DNA of 64,000 nt from Edwardsiella piscicida (lineage in GTDB: Bacteria; Pseudomonadota; Gammaproteobacteria; Enterobacterales; Enterobacteriaceae), in NCBI RefSeq assembly GCF_001896205.1, contig NZ_MPNU01000001.1:2817467-2881466 (forward strand). Reading direction: 5' to 3'. The notes below the pieces were generated by a model that had not been told where the DNA came from, did not search any database, and was given only the letters and a program-made list of their open reading frames with translations. Shown here one piece after another: positions 6,576-15,152 of the stretch. Made by a program: the position numbers and the translations under genes. The first letter of the stretch is position 1, and each line of letters starts with the position of its first letter.

Positions 6576-7619
6576 TTACTCCACATGGTTTTGCAACTTA
6601 GCGATCAGGTGATCCAAACTGAATGTCTCATCCTCACCCCACTCATAATCGCCCAGCTTGCCAAACAGGCTGCCGGTGAGCACCTCTTTCTTGCTGATAT
6701 AGCCTTTGAGCGCGGCTACGCTGGGGGCTAAAAAGCCATGACCCGCGGCTTTTACAGGTTCATCAAAGGGCACCTGCAAGCGCTGTCCTTTACGAACCAG
6801 CACCTTGGCAAACTCCCACGGGCTGGCGCCGGACTGGGTCGTCTGACGAGCCGCGGGAACCGCAACAAACAGCGCCTGGGTAAAGGCGGCGATGGCCTGT
6901 TTCAACTGTTCTTTATTGAGTTCATCCCCACCCATGGTGTCGGCGAGTTGCCCCAGATCCAGGCTGATATAGCGGTAGTAGGTAGCGGAGTTAAATTCCA
7001 GGCTCCCCATGTGGGCCGAACCGGGCTCTTCTTGCCGATCATCGAGCGCGGTGAAGAACTCCACCTCATTGGCCACCTTGTGAGTCGAGATGGCATGGCT
7101 GAAAGAGGCAGCGGCTTCGACATTCATCTCTGCGGCCTTGGCAACCATTCGCCCAAAGAGAGCAATATCGAGCGCATCCAGGGCTGGGTTGAGATTTTTT
7201 TTAGCCCGCTTAGCCAGCTCTTTATCTTTGATCTTGTTAGAGTCGAACTCCTGCTCTCTAGCATAATCCGCCAAGGCTTCCGCCTCACTGTCGCTAATAA
7301 ACAGCAAGGTATCATCGGCCAATAGCTCGGCAATCTTGCTCGCACACGCCTGAGCTGGCTCCTGTGCTGCACCCAGTTTGATGCAGTGTTCTGTGACAAG
7401 ATCAGCGACCTTTTTAGTGCGAATACCCAGCTTAACACCAAACGCTTGCATGGCCAGACGCACCTGACGCTTCCAGCATTGGGAGCTAACCCTGGCGCGG
7501 GTGACGCCACCGACGACGGCCGTTTTGGGGGCTCCGACATCATCCCGGTTCAGACACGTAACGGGAAAAGACTGGAGGATGTGAAACTCGATACGGGTAT
7601 TCTTCAGCGCGTTATTCAT
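6576..7619 (-). CDS. cas7e: Cas7e (CasC), Cascade backbone
   Basis: A 347-residue Cas7e, present in six copies along the crRNA in Cascade. The opening RIEFHILQSFPVTCLNRDDVGAPKTAVVGG and GVTRARVSSQCWKR motifs are near-universal in type I-E Cas7. It lies between cas6e and cas5, 12 bases after cas6e. In E. coli the cas7 gene directly follows cse2; here cas6e intervenes. Length and motifs look intact. Confidence 0.96.
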   Translation of the reverse strand: MNNALKNTRIEFHILQSFPVTCLNRDDVGAPKTAVVGGVTRARVSSQCWKRQVRLAMQAFGVKLGIRTKKVADLVTEHCIKLGAAQEPAQACASKIAELLADDTLLFISDSEAEALADYAREQEFDSNKIKDKELAKRAKKNLNPALDALDIALFGRMVAKAAEMNVEAAASFSHAISTHKVANEVEFFTALDDRQEEPGSAHMGSLEFNSATYYRYISLDLGQLADTMGGDELNKEQLKQAIAAFTQALFVAVPAARQTTQSGASPWEFAKVLVRKGQRLQVPFDEPVKAAGHGFLAPSVAALKGYISKKEVLTGSLFGKLGDYEWGEDETFSLDHLIAKLQNHVE

Positions 7620-7631
7620 GATGATTCCTTG

Positions 7632-8267
7632 TCAGAAAAGGGGGTGTTCGATAAGGGGAACGACTTGCAGCAAGCCACAACCAAAGGCGCGGCCACGGCC
7701 CACTCCGCTGGCCACGCTCAGGGCGAAACGTTCGGGGTCGGTCACGGTGAGATAACCACTCAGGGTTGCCTGCTGCAGCGTGATGGCTCGCTCAGCTTTG
7801 CCCTTGAACTGGGCCACTCTCACGTCATCGACCTGAATACGCTCAGAGTCGATGTAAAAGCCCCAGTTTGTAGCCGCACGCTCGATAAACCAGTCGGCAA
7901 TAGCCTCTCGCCCTTTCACTGGCTTGAGTTGACGGCTCTGGTTATCTCGTCTGGTCGGCGAGACTGTGACGGCAAAGCGGTAGTGACGATGCGATAGAAA
8001 ATCGTCAGGCAGCGGACGTGATTCAACCTCACCGTATTCACCGGCTTGAGGAAGGCGGTCCGAGAGCAGCAAGATCTGGCGACAACGGTGATCTCCTCCC
8101 TTATCGACCCATTGGATTCCACTTGGTACGCTGGCCTGCTTTCGCATCTCTGAACGTACGTCCTCAAACAGTGCGTAAACCACCCGGTGCAGTGAGTAGA
8201 GGTCGGTCACTCGCAGCGCTTTCACTGCGGCCCGATCGAGGCGTAACACGCTGGCATAGAGGGTCAT
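7632..8267 (-). CDS. cas6e: Cas6e (CasE), pre-crRNA endoribonuclease
   Basis: A 211-residue RAMP endonuclease that cuts each repeat at the base of its hairpin and stays on the crRNA 3' end. A start-proximal SLHRVVYALFED segment carries the family's His (about residue 25), and the C-terminal GVGRGRAFGCGLLQVVPL glycine-rich loop is diagnostic. The start at 8267 has AAGGAGC upstream and overlaps the cse2 stop in ATGA; an upstream in-frame extension to 8435 inside cse2 is rejected. Its position before cas7 differs from the E. coli order. Confidence 0.93.
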   Translation of the reverse strand: MTLYASVLRLDRAAVKALRVTDLYSLHRVVYALFEDVRSEMRKQASVPSGIQWVDKGGDHRCRQILLLSDRLPQAGEYGEVESRPLPDDFLSHRHYRFAVTVSPTRRDNQSRQLKPVKGREAIADWFIERAATNWGFYIDSERIQVDDVRVAQFKGKAERAITLQQATLSGYLTVTDPERFALSVASGVGRGRAFGCGLLQVVPLIEHPLF

Positions 8268-8788
8268 GCTGTTAGCTCCTTTTCCTGCCTGCCGTAAAAC
8301 TGTTGAGCCCAGCGTGCTTTGGCGCGATCTGCACTGCGATGAAACCAGCGTAAATCCACCAGCAGTGCCGCATAATCGAGAGGTTGATTGACCCGACTCC
8401 GGATCAACGTCAACAACGGACGCAAAATGCGGCATACCTCTTCGGTATCATCACAAGCAAGCAGGCGGCGTAGCCTGGCTTTGGCTTGATCGCTCTCGCG
8501 CCCCTCGCTAAAAGCGAGAGCGATCGCCTGCCCCAGTGGCAAGCTACCATTGCATGCCTGATCGCTGCGTGCCACGGCGGCGGCAATCAGAGCAAATGGC
8601 TGGCGCTCTTCGGCCCACTCCAGATTGATCCCGAAGGCGGCCAGAGTGTCCCAACTTTGATACTCGGTAGCAGGGTTATCGGCACGGCGCAGCCGGGCGG
8701 CAAATCCCTTATCTTTTTGGCAGCGCTGACAGAGGTATGCGACAAAATCCACCTCGCGACGCTGTGAGGCTTGCGGTTGCGTATTCAT
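8264..8788 (-). CDS. cse2: Cse2 (CasB), Cascade small subunit
   Basis: A 174-residue, mainly helical protein with the size and Arg/Lys pattern of Cse2. The N-terminal helix has the DFVAYLCQRCQKDKGFAARLRRAD pattern, and the tail has LLVDLRWFHRSADRAKARWAQQFY, both typical of the family. Two copies form the belly of Cascade and stabilise the R-loop. The start codon overlaps the cse1 stop in ATGA, and the stop overlaps the cas6e start in the same way. Confidence 0.93.
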   Translation of the reverse strand: MNTQPQASQRREVDFVAYLCQRCQKDKGFAARLRRADNPATEYQSWDTLAAFGINLEWAEERQPFALIAAAVARSDQACNGSLPLGQAIALAFSEGRESDQAKARLRRLLACDDTEEVCRILRPLLTLIRSRVNQPLDYAALLVDLRWFHRSADRAKARWAQQFYGRQEKELTA

Positions 8789-10269
8789 GATTGCTCCTGT
8801 TGCAAATAGGCGGAGAGGTTTGGCTTGGTTTTGGCCCAGGCATCCATCTGCCGCGCCGTTTGATGGGGGCAAAACTGGTCAAATACCTGAGAGGTATAGC
8901 GGGCAAATTGACGGCGCAGCTGTTGTCGAGCCTTTACCTCATCACAACCATCGATCAGAGCCTGGCTCTGACGCTCACAGAGCTGCCAGAAAAGGTTGCT
9001 CGCCTGTTTGGCAAGTGACTCACCATCCACCATCTGTGCCTTGTAATAGCCCATCACGCAGCCGTAAAGGGTCTTGGCCAGCCCATCTAACTGGCCTATC
9101 TCGGTTTGGAAACGGTTAAACCAGAGCGCGTTAACGTGGCTAGGAGAGAGCCAGCAAAGCGACTCGACCATATCGTCTGAACCGGAGGCATATTGTTCAC
9201 CAGCATTACTGCTGACCCTTAATCCCCCAGACCAGATAGCAAAGTGAGCTACCTGCTTTTTAGCTTTGCGCAAAGCCAGTTTAATCTGATAACAATCAAG
9301 CGATTTTCCTCCTTGATCGATAAAACCGAGCAGGCTGGTCAATTCGCGCCAAGGGCGGCGCTCGGGATCGGCCCAGCGTACCTTGGGCTCCTTGCCGCTG
9401 ATATCGATCGCCACTGAAGGGTCGAAGACGCCCTCTTTGTAGTTGCCATGTGCAATACCTTCGGAGTAATGCAGTCCCTCATCGACCAATAAGCAGAAGC
9501 GGCACAATGGAACCAACCGCCCCATCAGAGAGCCCTTGAGCTGTTTAGCGACATGGCAATCCTCTCCCTCTGGCATCTGCTCCCAAGGCGCTATACCCAC
9601 GCCAGATGGATAAAGCGTGAGATCAACAATTTCAGCCTCGGTAAAGAGGTTGAGCCAGATACTCTCTAGCAATGATGTACCCAGACAGTAGTTATGCAGT
9701 AAGCCCATATATGCAACAGAGGGGCCTGGTTTTCCCGTTGATGGCTTCCCTTTATCATTGCTCTTACCGCTGTAACCCGGTGTTAGCACTACGCTGTTAT
9801 CGGTCTTTTTCCCCCCCAGCGCAAACCCCATCTGAGCGATCAAGAGCAGCGCCCGCTCACCATCATCGAGCGGCCGCTCAGCTTGGGACTGTGTCAACAC
9901 AGTGGTATTGCCGGTCGCCACATCGGGCTGCACGGTGCCAAAACTCTTGATAGCGGCTTTGGCAATGGCAGGCATTTGAAGAAAAGGGATCGGGCCGTAG
10001 AGATAGAAGCGATCGTGCCACTGGGCTAGATAGCGGCAGACCCGCTCTGCCATGCCTTGCCAACCCAGTTGTTGCCACGCCTTTAGATCTTGTGGAGTGG
10101 ACGCGGCTTGGGCGATAGCCTGCAGCAGCTTCAAAATGGCGGCCTTTTGCACCGGATTCCCCCCCAGAGCTCGGTATTCAGGGTGAGTGAAAATATCCTT
10201 GAGTCCGACCCGCCCATTATCGGTCACGGGGATCCAGGGTTCGTCGATCAGATTGAAGCGATGTTCCAC
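8785..10269 (-). CDS. cse1: Cse1 (CasA/Cas8e), Cascade large subunit
   Basis: A 494-residue large subunit that reads the PAM and recruits Cas3. The N-terminus (FNLIDEPWIPVTDNGRVGLKDIF) is the signature of the Cse1 family, and the length is normal. Translation probably starts at GTG (10269) with GGAG upstream, just after the cas3 stop. PAM-binding residues cannot be assigned reliably by eye. The spacer-start bias in the array suggests that this Cse1 may read a PAM different from the E. coli AAG. Confidence 0.95.
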   Translation of the reverse strand: MEHRFNLIDEPWIPVTDNGRVGLKDIFTHPEYRALGGNPVQKAAILKLLQAIAQAASTPQDLKAWQQLGWQGMAERVCRYLAQWHDRFYLYGPIPFLQMPAIAKAAIKSFGTVQPDVATGNTTVLTQSQAERPLDDGERALLLIAQMGFALGGKKTDNSVVLTPGYSGKSNDKGKPSTGKPGPSVAYMGLLHNYCLGTSLLESIWLNLFTEAEIVDLTLYPSGVGIAPWEQMPEGEDCHVAKQLKGSLMGRLVPLCRFCLLVDEGLHYSEGIAHGNYKEGVFDPSVAIDISGKEPKVRWADPERRPWRELTSLLGFIDQGGKSLDCYQIKLALRKAKKQVAHFAIWSGGLRVSSNAGEQYASGSDDMVESLCWLSPSHVNALWFNRFQTEIGQLDGLAKTLYGCVMGYYKAQMVDGESLAKQASNLFWQLCERQSQALIDGCDEVKARQQLRRQFARYTSQVFDQFCPHQTARQMDAWAKTKPNLSAYLQQEQS

Positions 10270-10272
10270 GGC

Positions 10273-12918
10273 TTACTCCTTGTATTGGGTAATGATGAGA
10301 CCGATGTCATCCCGATAGCGATAAGAGAGGCGATCGCTTAAGGGGGCGGAGCGCCCATCGACAGCCTGTAATTGATGATCTGTAGCGACCAGGGCAATAG
10401 AAATAGCGGCGTCATCCTGATCCGGATGGCCGAGATACAGTACATGGCCCAGGCCTACTTTTTGGCACCAGAGCCGCTCCGCTGGCCGAGGCAGTTGGCT
10501 TAAACGGCAGCTGACTAGATGCTGGGTCACTCGCGCCGCGCGGTTTCGCCATTCTGCTGGCGTAAGGCGATGCCCATGCCAGGGAATAACGATCTGCTCA
10601 CCATCGAGAAAGGTCAGGGTTGTAGCCTGATCGTGGTTGTTCAGAGATAGCCCCGACAGGAGCAACAAGTCACCGCTCTCCTGCTCGCTATAGCGGGTTT
10701 GTGCCTTGGCCTCGGGCAGAGTCTTGCCTCCTTTGGAGAGCGTAAGTCGTGCCAGCTGCCGAAGCGTATTAACCCCTTTACGCCGGTGCGCCCCCTCAAA
10801 GAGCTCTCGTTTCCAACGCGCCATCGCGTCATCTTCGCTGCGTTCCCGATAGGTGGACTCCACCAGCGTGCGGATATGGTCAGGCAAGGAGACCCTCCCC
10901 TCCTTCACCTGCGCAAGCCACACCTCTAAAGAACGACAAAGTAAATAAGGTGAGTAGACGTGGGCTGTTGCACCAAAGGCCTGATAGGGATCTTGGCGCG
11001 CTGCATCAAGGTCTGGGGCAAGGATCCAGGCCTCCCTAATGGCCTCTGGCGGCCTAGGCGTCTGTTCATGGCGCCAGAGGCGCCCCAAACGCTGAAACAG
11101 CATATCGCTAGGCGCCATGCGGCTGACTAGAAAATCGGCATCAATATCAAGTGATTGCTCAAGCACCTGAGTGCCTATCAAAATGCGCCCTTGCTCCCTG
11201 CGAGCAGCTCTGCCCACTTTGCCATAGCAGCCAACCCAATGAGCCTCATTTTTTTGCCGATGCAAAGCAGTAAACCGAGAGTGCAGTAGACCGCAGGCTA
11301 CCCCCAGCTCTTGGGCTCTGGCAGCCAGATCGAGATAACGTTCCTGCGCCTCAGCTACCGTATTTTCAATCCACAGCACCTGCTGGCCTTGGGACGCTCG
11401 CTTTAGCACTTCCTCTAATACAGTCTGATCCGCCATGGCCTTGCATTGCAGATATACCGTTCGGGGTTCTTCTGGTGTCACCGACAGCTCTTGCAACGGT
11501 GATGGCGTGATACCTGGTGATACAGAGATGAGCGGGTAGGCATCTCGCTGTGCTGGCTGCCCGAGCAACTCACTGCGGCGAGCCTGGCTCAACGTAGCGC
11601 TGAGAATAATCACGGTACAATGCAGGGTGCGAAGTAGTCGGATCAGCTCGTCGAGGATCACCCCGGTGTAAGCATCGTAACTGTGCACCTCATCAAGGAT
11701 CACCACCTTGCCCACCAAGCCAAAGGCTCTGACAAAACCGTGTTTGACATTCATGGCGGCCATCAATGCCTGATCGAGGGTACCCACGGCAAAGGGTGCC
11801 AGCAGACCACGCTTTGCACTGTCAAACCAGCTGCGGCCGGGTTTTCCCTCCTCACCCAATGCATGATTGACCAACCAGGCATTACCATGAAGCAGCAGAG
11901 AGTGACGGTGTGGACTCTCTTCGGTCAGGATCTGCTTGAGGTAGCCATTAAAGCGGTCTAACAGCTTGTTAGATGTCAGCTGAGTGGGCAGCGCAAAATA
12001 GATGCCTGTGGCCCTTCCCTCTTCCAACATCTTGTAGGCCGCATAGAGCGCCGCCTCGGTCTTACCAAGCCCCATGGGTGCCTCAAGCACATAGACACCG
12101 ACGCCTTGGCTATACTGGTGGAGAAGCTGCTGAGGCTCATTGGGTTGATAGGGCGTCCCATCCTCAGCCCTGAAAATATCACCGAAGGTCAGCCCATTAC
12201 GTACCTGAGGCAATACAAACCCCGCATCATCCAATGCTTGTTCTATTCTTGGTTGCCAGGGAGTGGCGGGATCTTCAAAGTGATGACCAGAGCCAATCCA
12301 ATCCGCTACGGTGGTCAGCCCTGCCAATATTCTGGCCTGCGCCGGCGTCGTGATAACGGGGATCTCTTCCCCCATTGCCCGCTGTAACGCCTCCACCAGC
12401 TTGCAGCGCTCTGTCTGCCAAGACGCACCTCCCAAAGGCGGCGCATCGGCCGTCAACATCACCTCGGGCGGATTAAAGCCGTGGTGCTGCCCAGCGACGC
12501 TAGGTACAAACGGGTTGCTTGTGATTGCGGCGAGGGCCAGCTCGCTGACGCCAGCATGGCCCCCCCATTCACGCTCTTGTATTCCGCGGAACTGAGGCAT
12601 TCGTTGCAGCCAAGGAGAATCTTCTCCCTCCACCGCGCACTGTAATTTGAGGAAAAATGTGGGGCTAATCTTACCTATGTCATGAAGCGCTGCCTGTAGG
12701 GCACTCCCCCGAGGAAAAAGTGGGTGCCGAATCGTCTCTGGTATCCGCTCCAACAAAGCCTTTGCAGTTTGCCCCACTATCTGACAATGGTTAAACACAC
12801 TTCGCCCCAGATGGGGTACACCTTGCCGATCTTTGTAGGTCTTGGCCGGACACAATTCAAAAGGGACAGCCGCGATCGCTGATTCCGTATCCGTCGCTTT
12901 GCGCCTTCTGTTTATCAT
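10273..12918 (-). CDS. cas3: Cas3 helicase-nuclease, type I-E
   Basis: An 881-residue Cas3, the effector that unwinds and shreds targeted DNA. The HD nuclease domain is N-terminal, with ALHDIGK (His79-Asp80). The SF2 helicase has Walker A APMGLGKTEA (about 280-289), the DEVH box at 409-412 and SATL at 440-443; motif VI is seen as QRLGRLWRHE. All domains are present and uninterrupted, so interference should be possible. It heads the cas operon; the promoter presumably lies in the AT-rich DNA after 12918. Confidence 0.96.
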   Translation of the reverse strand: MINRRRKATDTESAIAAVPFELCPAKTYKDRQGVPHLGRSVFNHCQIVGQTAKALLERIPETIRHPLFPRGSALQAALHDIGKISPTFFLKLQCAVEGEDSPWLQRMPQFRGIQEREWGGHAGVSELALAAITSNPFVPSVAGQHHGFNPPEVMLTADAPPLGGASWQTERCKLVEALQRAMGEEIPVITTPAQARILAGLTTVADWIGSGHHFEDPATPWQPRIEQALDDAGFVLPQVRNGLTFGDIFRAEDGTPYQPNEPQQLLHQYSQGVGVYVLEAPMGLGKTEAALYAAYKMLEEGRATGIYFALPTQLTSNKLLDRFNGYLKQILTEESPHRHSLLLHGNAWLVNHALGEEGKPGRSWFDSAKRGLLAPFAVGTLDQALMAAMNVKHGFVRAFGLVGKVVILDEVHSYDAYTGVILDELIRLLRTLHCTVIILSATLSQARRSELLGQPAQRDAYPLISVSPGITPSPLQELSVTPEEPRTVYLQCKAMADQTVLEEVLKRASQGQQVLWIENTVAEAQERYLDLAARAQELGVACGLLHSRFTALHRQKNEAHWVGCYGKVGRAARREQGRILIGTQVLEQSLDIDADFLVSRMAPSDMLFQRLGRLWRHEQTPRPPEAIREAWILAPDLDAARQDPYQAFGATAHVYSPYLLCRSLEVWLAQVKEGRVSLPDHIRTLVESTYRERSEDDAMARWKRELFEGAHRRKGVNTLRQLARLTLSKGGKTLPEAKAQTRYSEQESGDLLLLSGLSLNNHDQATTLTFLDGEQIVIPWHGHRLTPAEWRNRAARVTQHLVSCRLSQLPRPAERLWCQKVGLGHVLYLGHPDQDDAAISIALVATDHQLQAVDGRSAPLSDRLSYRYRDDIGLIITQYKE

Positions 12919-12978
12919 ATCGCAGTCGCCCTTTGTTTTATCATATTAGCTATATACTCTTCTCACCGGCTTACCCGT

Positions 12979-13239
12979 TCACTGAATATAGTGGTCAACG
13001 ATACGCCCCTTAGAAAGAGTTGTATCAGGGATCTGGCCTAGGAGCCAAAACATAATGGTCACGAATAATACCCAGTTCAACCTCACTCCAAGGTACATTT
13101 TTCCTTCTGTCGCCCCCGAACCGATCATCAACTCTAGCGCACCTAGAGTTCGCCCCAACGGCACCGCAATCTCCGCGACAGATATGGAAGAATAGTTATT
13201 TTCCAGAAAGGTTAAATTCCCCGACGGTCCACCTGGCAC
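12979..13239 (-). CDS. Orphan 86-aa ORF, possible gene relic
   Basis: I do not recognise a full-length family. Residues 8-35 (LTFLENNYSSISVAEIAVPLGRT) resemble the helix-turn-helix start of phage-type DNA-binding proteins that scan with a LENNY...IA..LGRT pattern. The C-terminal half is instead hydrophobic (LNWVLFVTIMFWLLGQI), unlike that family. This looks like a fragment joined to unrelated sequence rather than an intact gene. It lies between cas3 and a truncated insertion sequence. Confidence 0.3.
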   Translation of the reverse strand: MPGGPSGNLTFLENNYSSISVAEIAVPLGRTLGALELMIGSGATEGKMYLGVRLNWVLFVTIMFWLLGQIPDTTLSKGRIVDHYIQ

Positions 13240-13286
13240 GGTTATTACGGTAACAAAATGAATTACTCATATTTTTTGCGCCATTT

Positions 13287-13490
13287 TTACTCTGATGCAT
13301 TCTGCTTTATTTCAACATAGCGGGCGGCCAGTTGTTTCAGATACATCGCCAACTGAGACCTCGCAGCGGCAGATAAAGGAACTCCAGCAGGATTCTCTGA
13401 CAATACCCGCAGTTGCTCTTCAGCCGGCATGGACTGATTAAAAGACTGTCGGATGGAAAATACAACGGACTTCAGTTCGCTGACCGTCAT
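13287..13490 (-). CDS. Small hypothetical protein, 67 aa
   Basis: A 67-residue, helical, soluble ORF with an Ala/Leu/Gln-rich C-terminal half and no recognised domain. Its start is ten bases from the terminal inverted repeat of the neighbouring insertion sequence, so the element probably inserted right in its promoter or upstream coding region. It may be a remnant of a larger gene. Confidence 0.4.
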   Translation of the reverse strand: MTVSELKSVVFSIRQSFNQSMPAEEQLRVLSENPAGVPLSAAARSQLAMYLKQLAARYVEIKQNASE

Positions 13491-13500
13491 GTATTTACCC

Positions 13501-14222
13501 TGAACCGTACCGGGTTTCTGGGAGACTAAACTCTCAGTGAAAGGAGACCCGATATGACATCGACATCATCCAAGCATTACTCCCCCGAGCTCCGTGAGCG
13601 AGCTGTCAGAATGCTGATAGAACAGCCGGAGAGTTACCCTTCTGAACATGCTGCTATCAAATCCATTGCTCCTAAAATCGGCTGTAGCATCGACACCCTA
13701 CGCTATTGGCTTCGCCAGCATGAGCGCGGTGTTGGCGGCGGTGATGCTGGACTCACGACTACCGAACGCCAACGGCTGAAGGCGTTGGAGCGGGAGGTTA
13801 GAGAACGTCGACGCAGCAACGATATCCTGCGGCAGGCCTCTGCTTATTTTGCGAAGGCGGAGTTCGACTGTCTGTGGAAAAAATAATGCCGCTGCTGGAT
13901 ACCCTCTGCGGTAGTCATGGGGTCGGACCGGTATGTCATGAGCTGAATATCGCCCCATCGACGTACTACCGGCACCAAAATTACCGTCAGCACCCTGAAA
14001 CACGCAGTCAGCGTGACCAGCGAGATGAGCATCTGAAGCTGGAGATACAACGTGTATACGATGAAAACTACCGAGTCTATGGCATACGTAAGGTCTGGCG
14101 CCAGTTGCAGCGGGACGGCTTTAGCATGGCCAGATGCACCATCGCGAGACGGATGAAAAACATGGGGCTTGCCTGCGTGCTGCGGGGTAAAAAATTACGA
14201 ACTACAGTCAGCCGGAGAGATA
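13501..14222 (+). mobile_element. Truncated IS3-family insertion sequence
   Basis: The left end at 13501 begins TGAACCGTACCGGG, the TG-starting terminal repeat expected for this family, and lies 53 bases before orfA. orfA and the start of orfB are present in the usual -1 overlap. The element stops matching after the RGKKLRTTVSRRDK segment of orfB near 14222, and no right terminal repeat was found before the next gene. The DDE catalytic domain is missing, so the copy is dead. Confidence 0.8.
13554..13886 (+). CDS. IS3-family transposase OrfA
   Basis: A 110-residue OrfA with an N-terminal helix-turn-helix (SPELRERAVRMLIEQ through IGCSIDTLRYWLRQHE) followed by a leucine-zipper-like coiled coil (RLKALEREVRERRRSNDILRQASAYFAKAEF). 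It binds the terminal repeats and forms the fusion transposase after -1 frameshifting at the A-rich run (GGAAAAAATAA) at its 3' end. The gene itself is intact, but its partner is truncated. Confidence 0.88.
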   Translation: MTSTSSKHYSPELRERAVRMLIEQPESYPSEHAAIKSIAPKIGCSIDTLRYWLRQHERGVGGGDAGLTTTERQRLKALEREVRERRRSNDILRQASAYFAKAEFDCLWKK

Positions 14223-14275
14223 AGCTCGATTCATCGCGGCATGGCTTCCCCTCTGCGACAGGATTGTTAAAATGA
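13874..14275 (+). pseudogene. Truncated IS3-family transposase OrfB
   Basis: The frame, -1 relative to orfA, encodes only the N-terminal HTH_21 domain of OrfB (ENYRVYGIRKVWRQLQRDGFSMARCTIARRMKNMGL). The rve/DDE integrase core expected in the next 150 residues is absent; after about residue 116 the sequence is unrelated and ends at a stop at 14275. This is therefore an inactive remnant. Confidence 0.85.
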
Positions 14276-14335
14276 GCGCGCTATTCTTAACCGTGCAATA
14301 CTTTCTCTTCTCTGGCAATCAGGAACAATGTTGGA

Positions 14336-15013
14336 ATGAATCCACGCTTAACCCGCGGCTATCGCAAAATAAGGCACTATCTACACGGGCGGCCGCGCTT
14401 TCTCTTTTCCATACTGATGGCCACCGTCATCTACCTCTGCCTTACGCCGTTTTTCTCCCCGGCGATCCGCCTGATGTTTGGCTGGAACGTCTTCGCCTGG
14501 CTGTATATCCTCTTTTTGCTGACCAAAATCGTTAACCGCAGGGCCCACGATATCCGCAAAATCACCCGGCTGGAGGATGAGAGCGCCAAGATGGTGATCT
14601 TCTTCGTCGTCATCGGCTGCTGCATCAGCGTGCTGGTGCTGTTTCTGGAGCTGGCCACCGCCGGGCAGACCAGCGGCCACCAAAAGATCCTGCACTTCAT
14701 TATCACCGGCTCTACGCTGATCTCCTCCTGGCTGCTGCTGCCGATGGGCTTTACCATGCACTACGCCCATGTGTTCTACTCCAACCCCAAGACAGACGAT
14801 CCCTGGCTGCTGTTTCCCGACAAGGTCCAGGCGCCCTCCTACTGGGACTTTATGTACTTTTCGTTCACCATCGCTGTCGCCTCGCAGACCGCCGACGTCT
14901 GCGTCGGATCTCAGGAAATGCGCAAAATTGTCCTGCTGCAGTCGGTGATCTCCTTCGTGTTCAACATGACCATTCTCGGTCTGTCGATCAACGTCTGCGC
15001 CAGCCTGTTCTAA
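14336..15013 (+). CDS. DUF1345 family inner-membrane protein
   Basis: A 225-residue protein with about five or six membrane helices (around residues 24-44, 49-67, 86-108, 122-142, 172-190 and 200-222). The TMHYAHVFY segment, the PDDPW-like loop (PKTDDPWLLFP) and WDFMYFSFTIAVASQTADV are characteristic of DUF1345. Function is unknown. It stands alone, just after the truncated insertion sequence, with a GGA-type ribosome-binding site. Confidence 0.8.
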   Translation: MNPRLTRGYRKIRHYLHGRPRFLFSILMATVIYLCLTPFFSPAIRLMFGWNVFAWLYILFLLTKIVNRRAHDIRKITRLEDESAKMVIFFVVIGCCISVLVLFLELATAGQTSGHQKILHFIITGSTLISSWLLLPMGFTMHYAHVFYSNPKTDDPWLLFPDKVQAPSYWDFMYFSFTIAVASQTADVCVGSQEMRKIVLLQSVISFVFNMTILGLSINVCASLF

Positions 15014-15139
15014 GCCCGCGCTCGGGGGGTGCCGCCGCGGCGCCTCCCGGTTACTTCTGCGAGAAGCCTCACACTTCATCACTCTCTCCCGCCGTGTCTA
15101 TTGTCTGTTCAGACGCGTAACGGTAAATTTACTCAAGTC

Positions 15140-15151
15140 TGGTTTAAACCA
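15140..15151. promoter_or_regulatory. Candidate GntR operator, perfect palindrome
   Basis: TGGTTTAAACCA is a perfect 12-base palindrome containing GT-N-TA-N-AC, the core of GntR-family operators. It ends one base before the putative ATG of the GntR gene. The placement suggests autoregulation of the whole downstream operon. Confidence 0.6.
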
Positions 15152-15152
15152 A

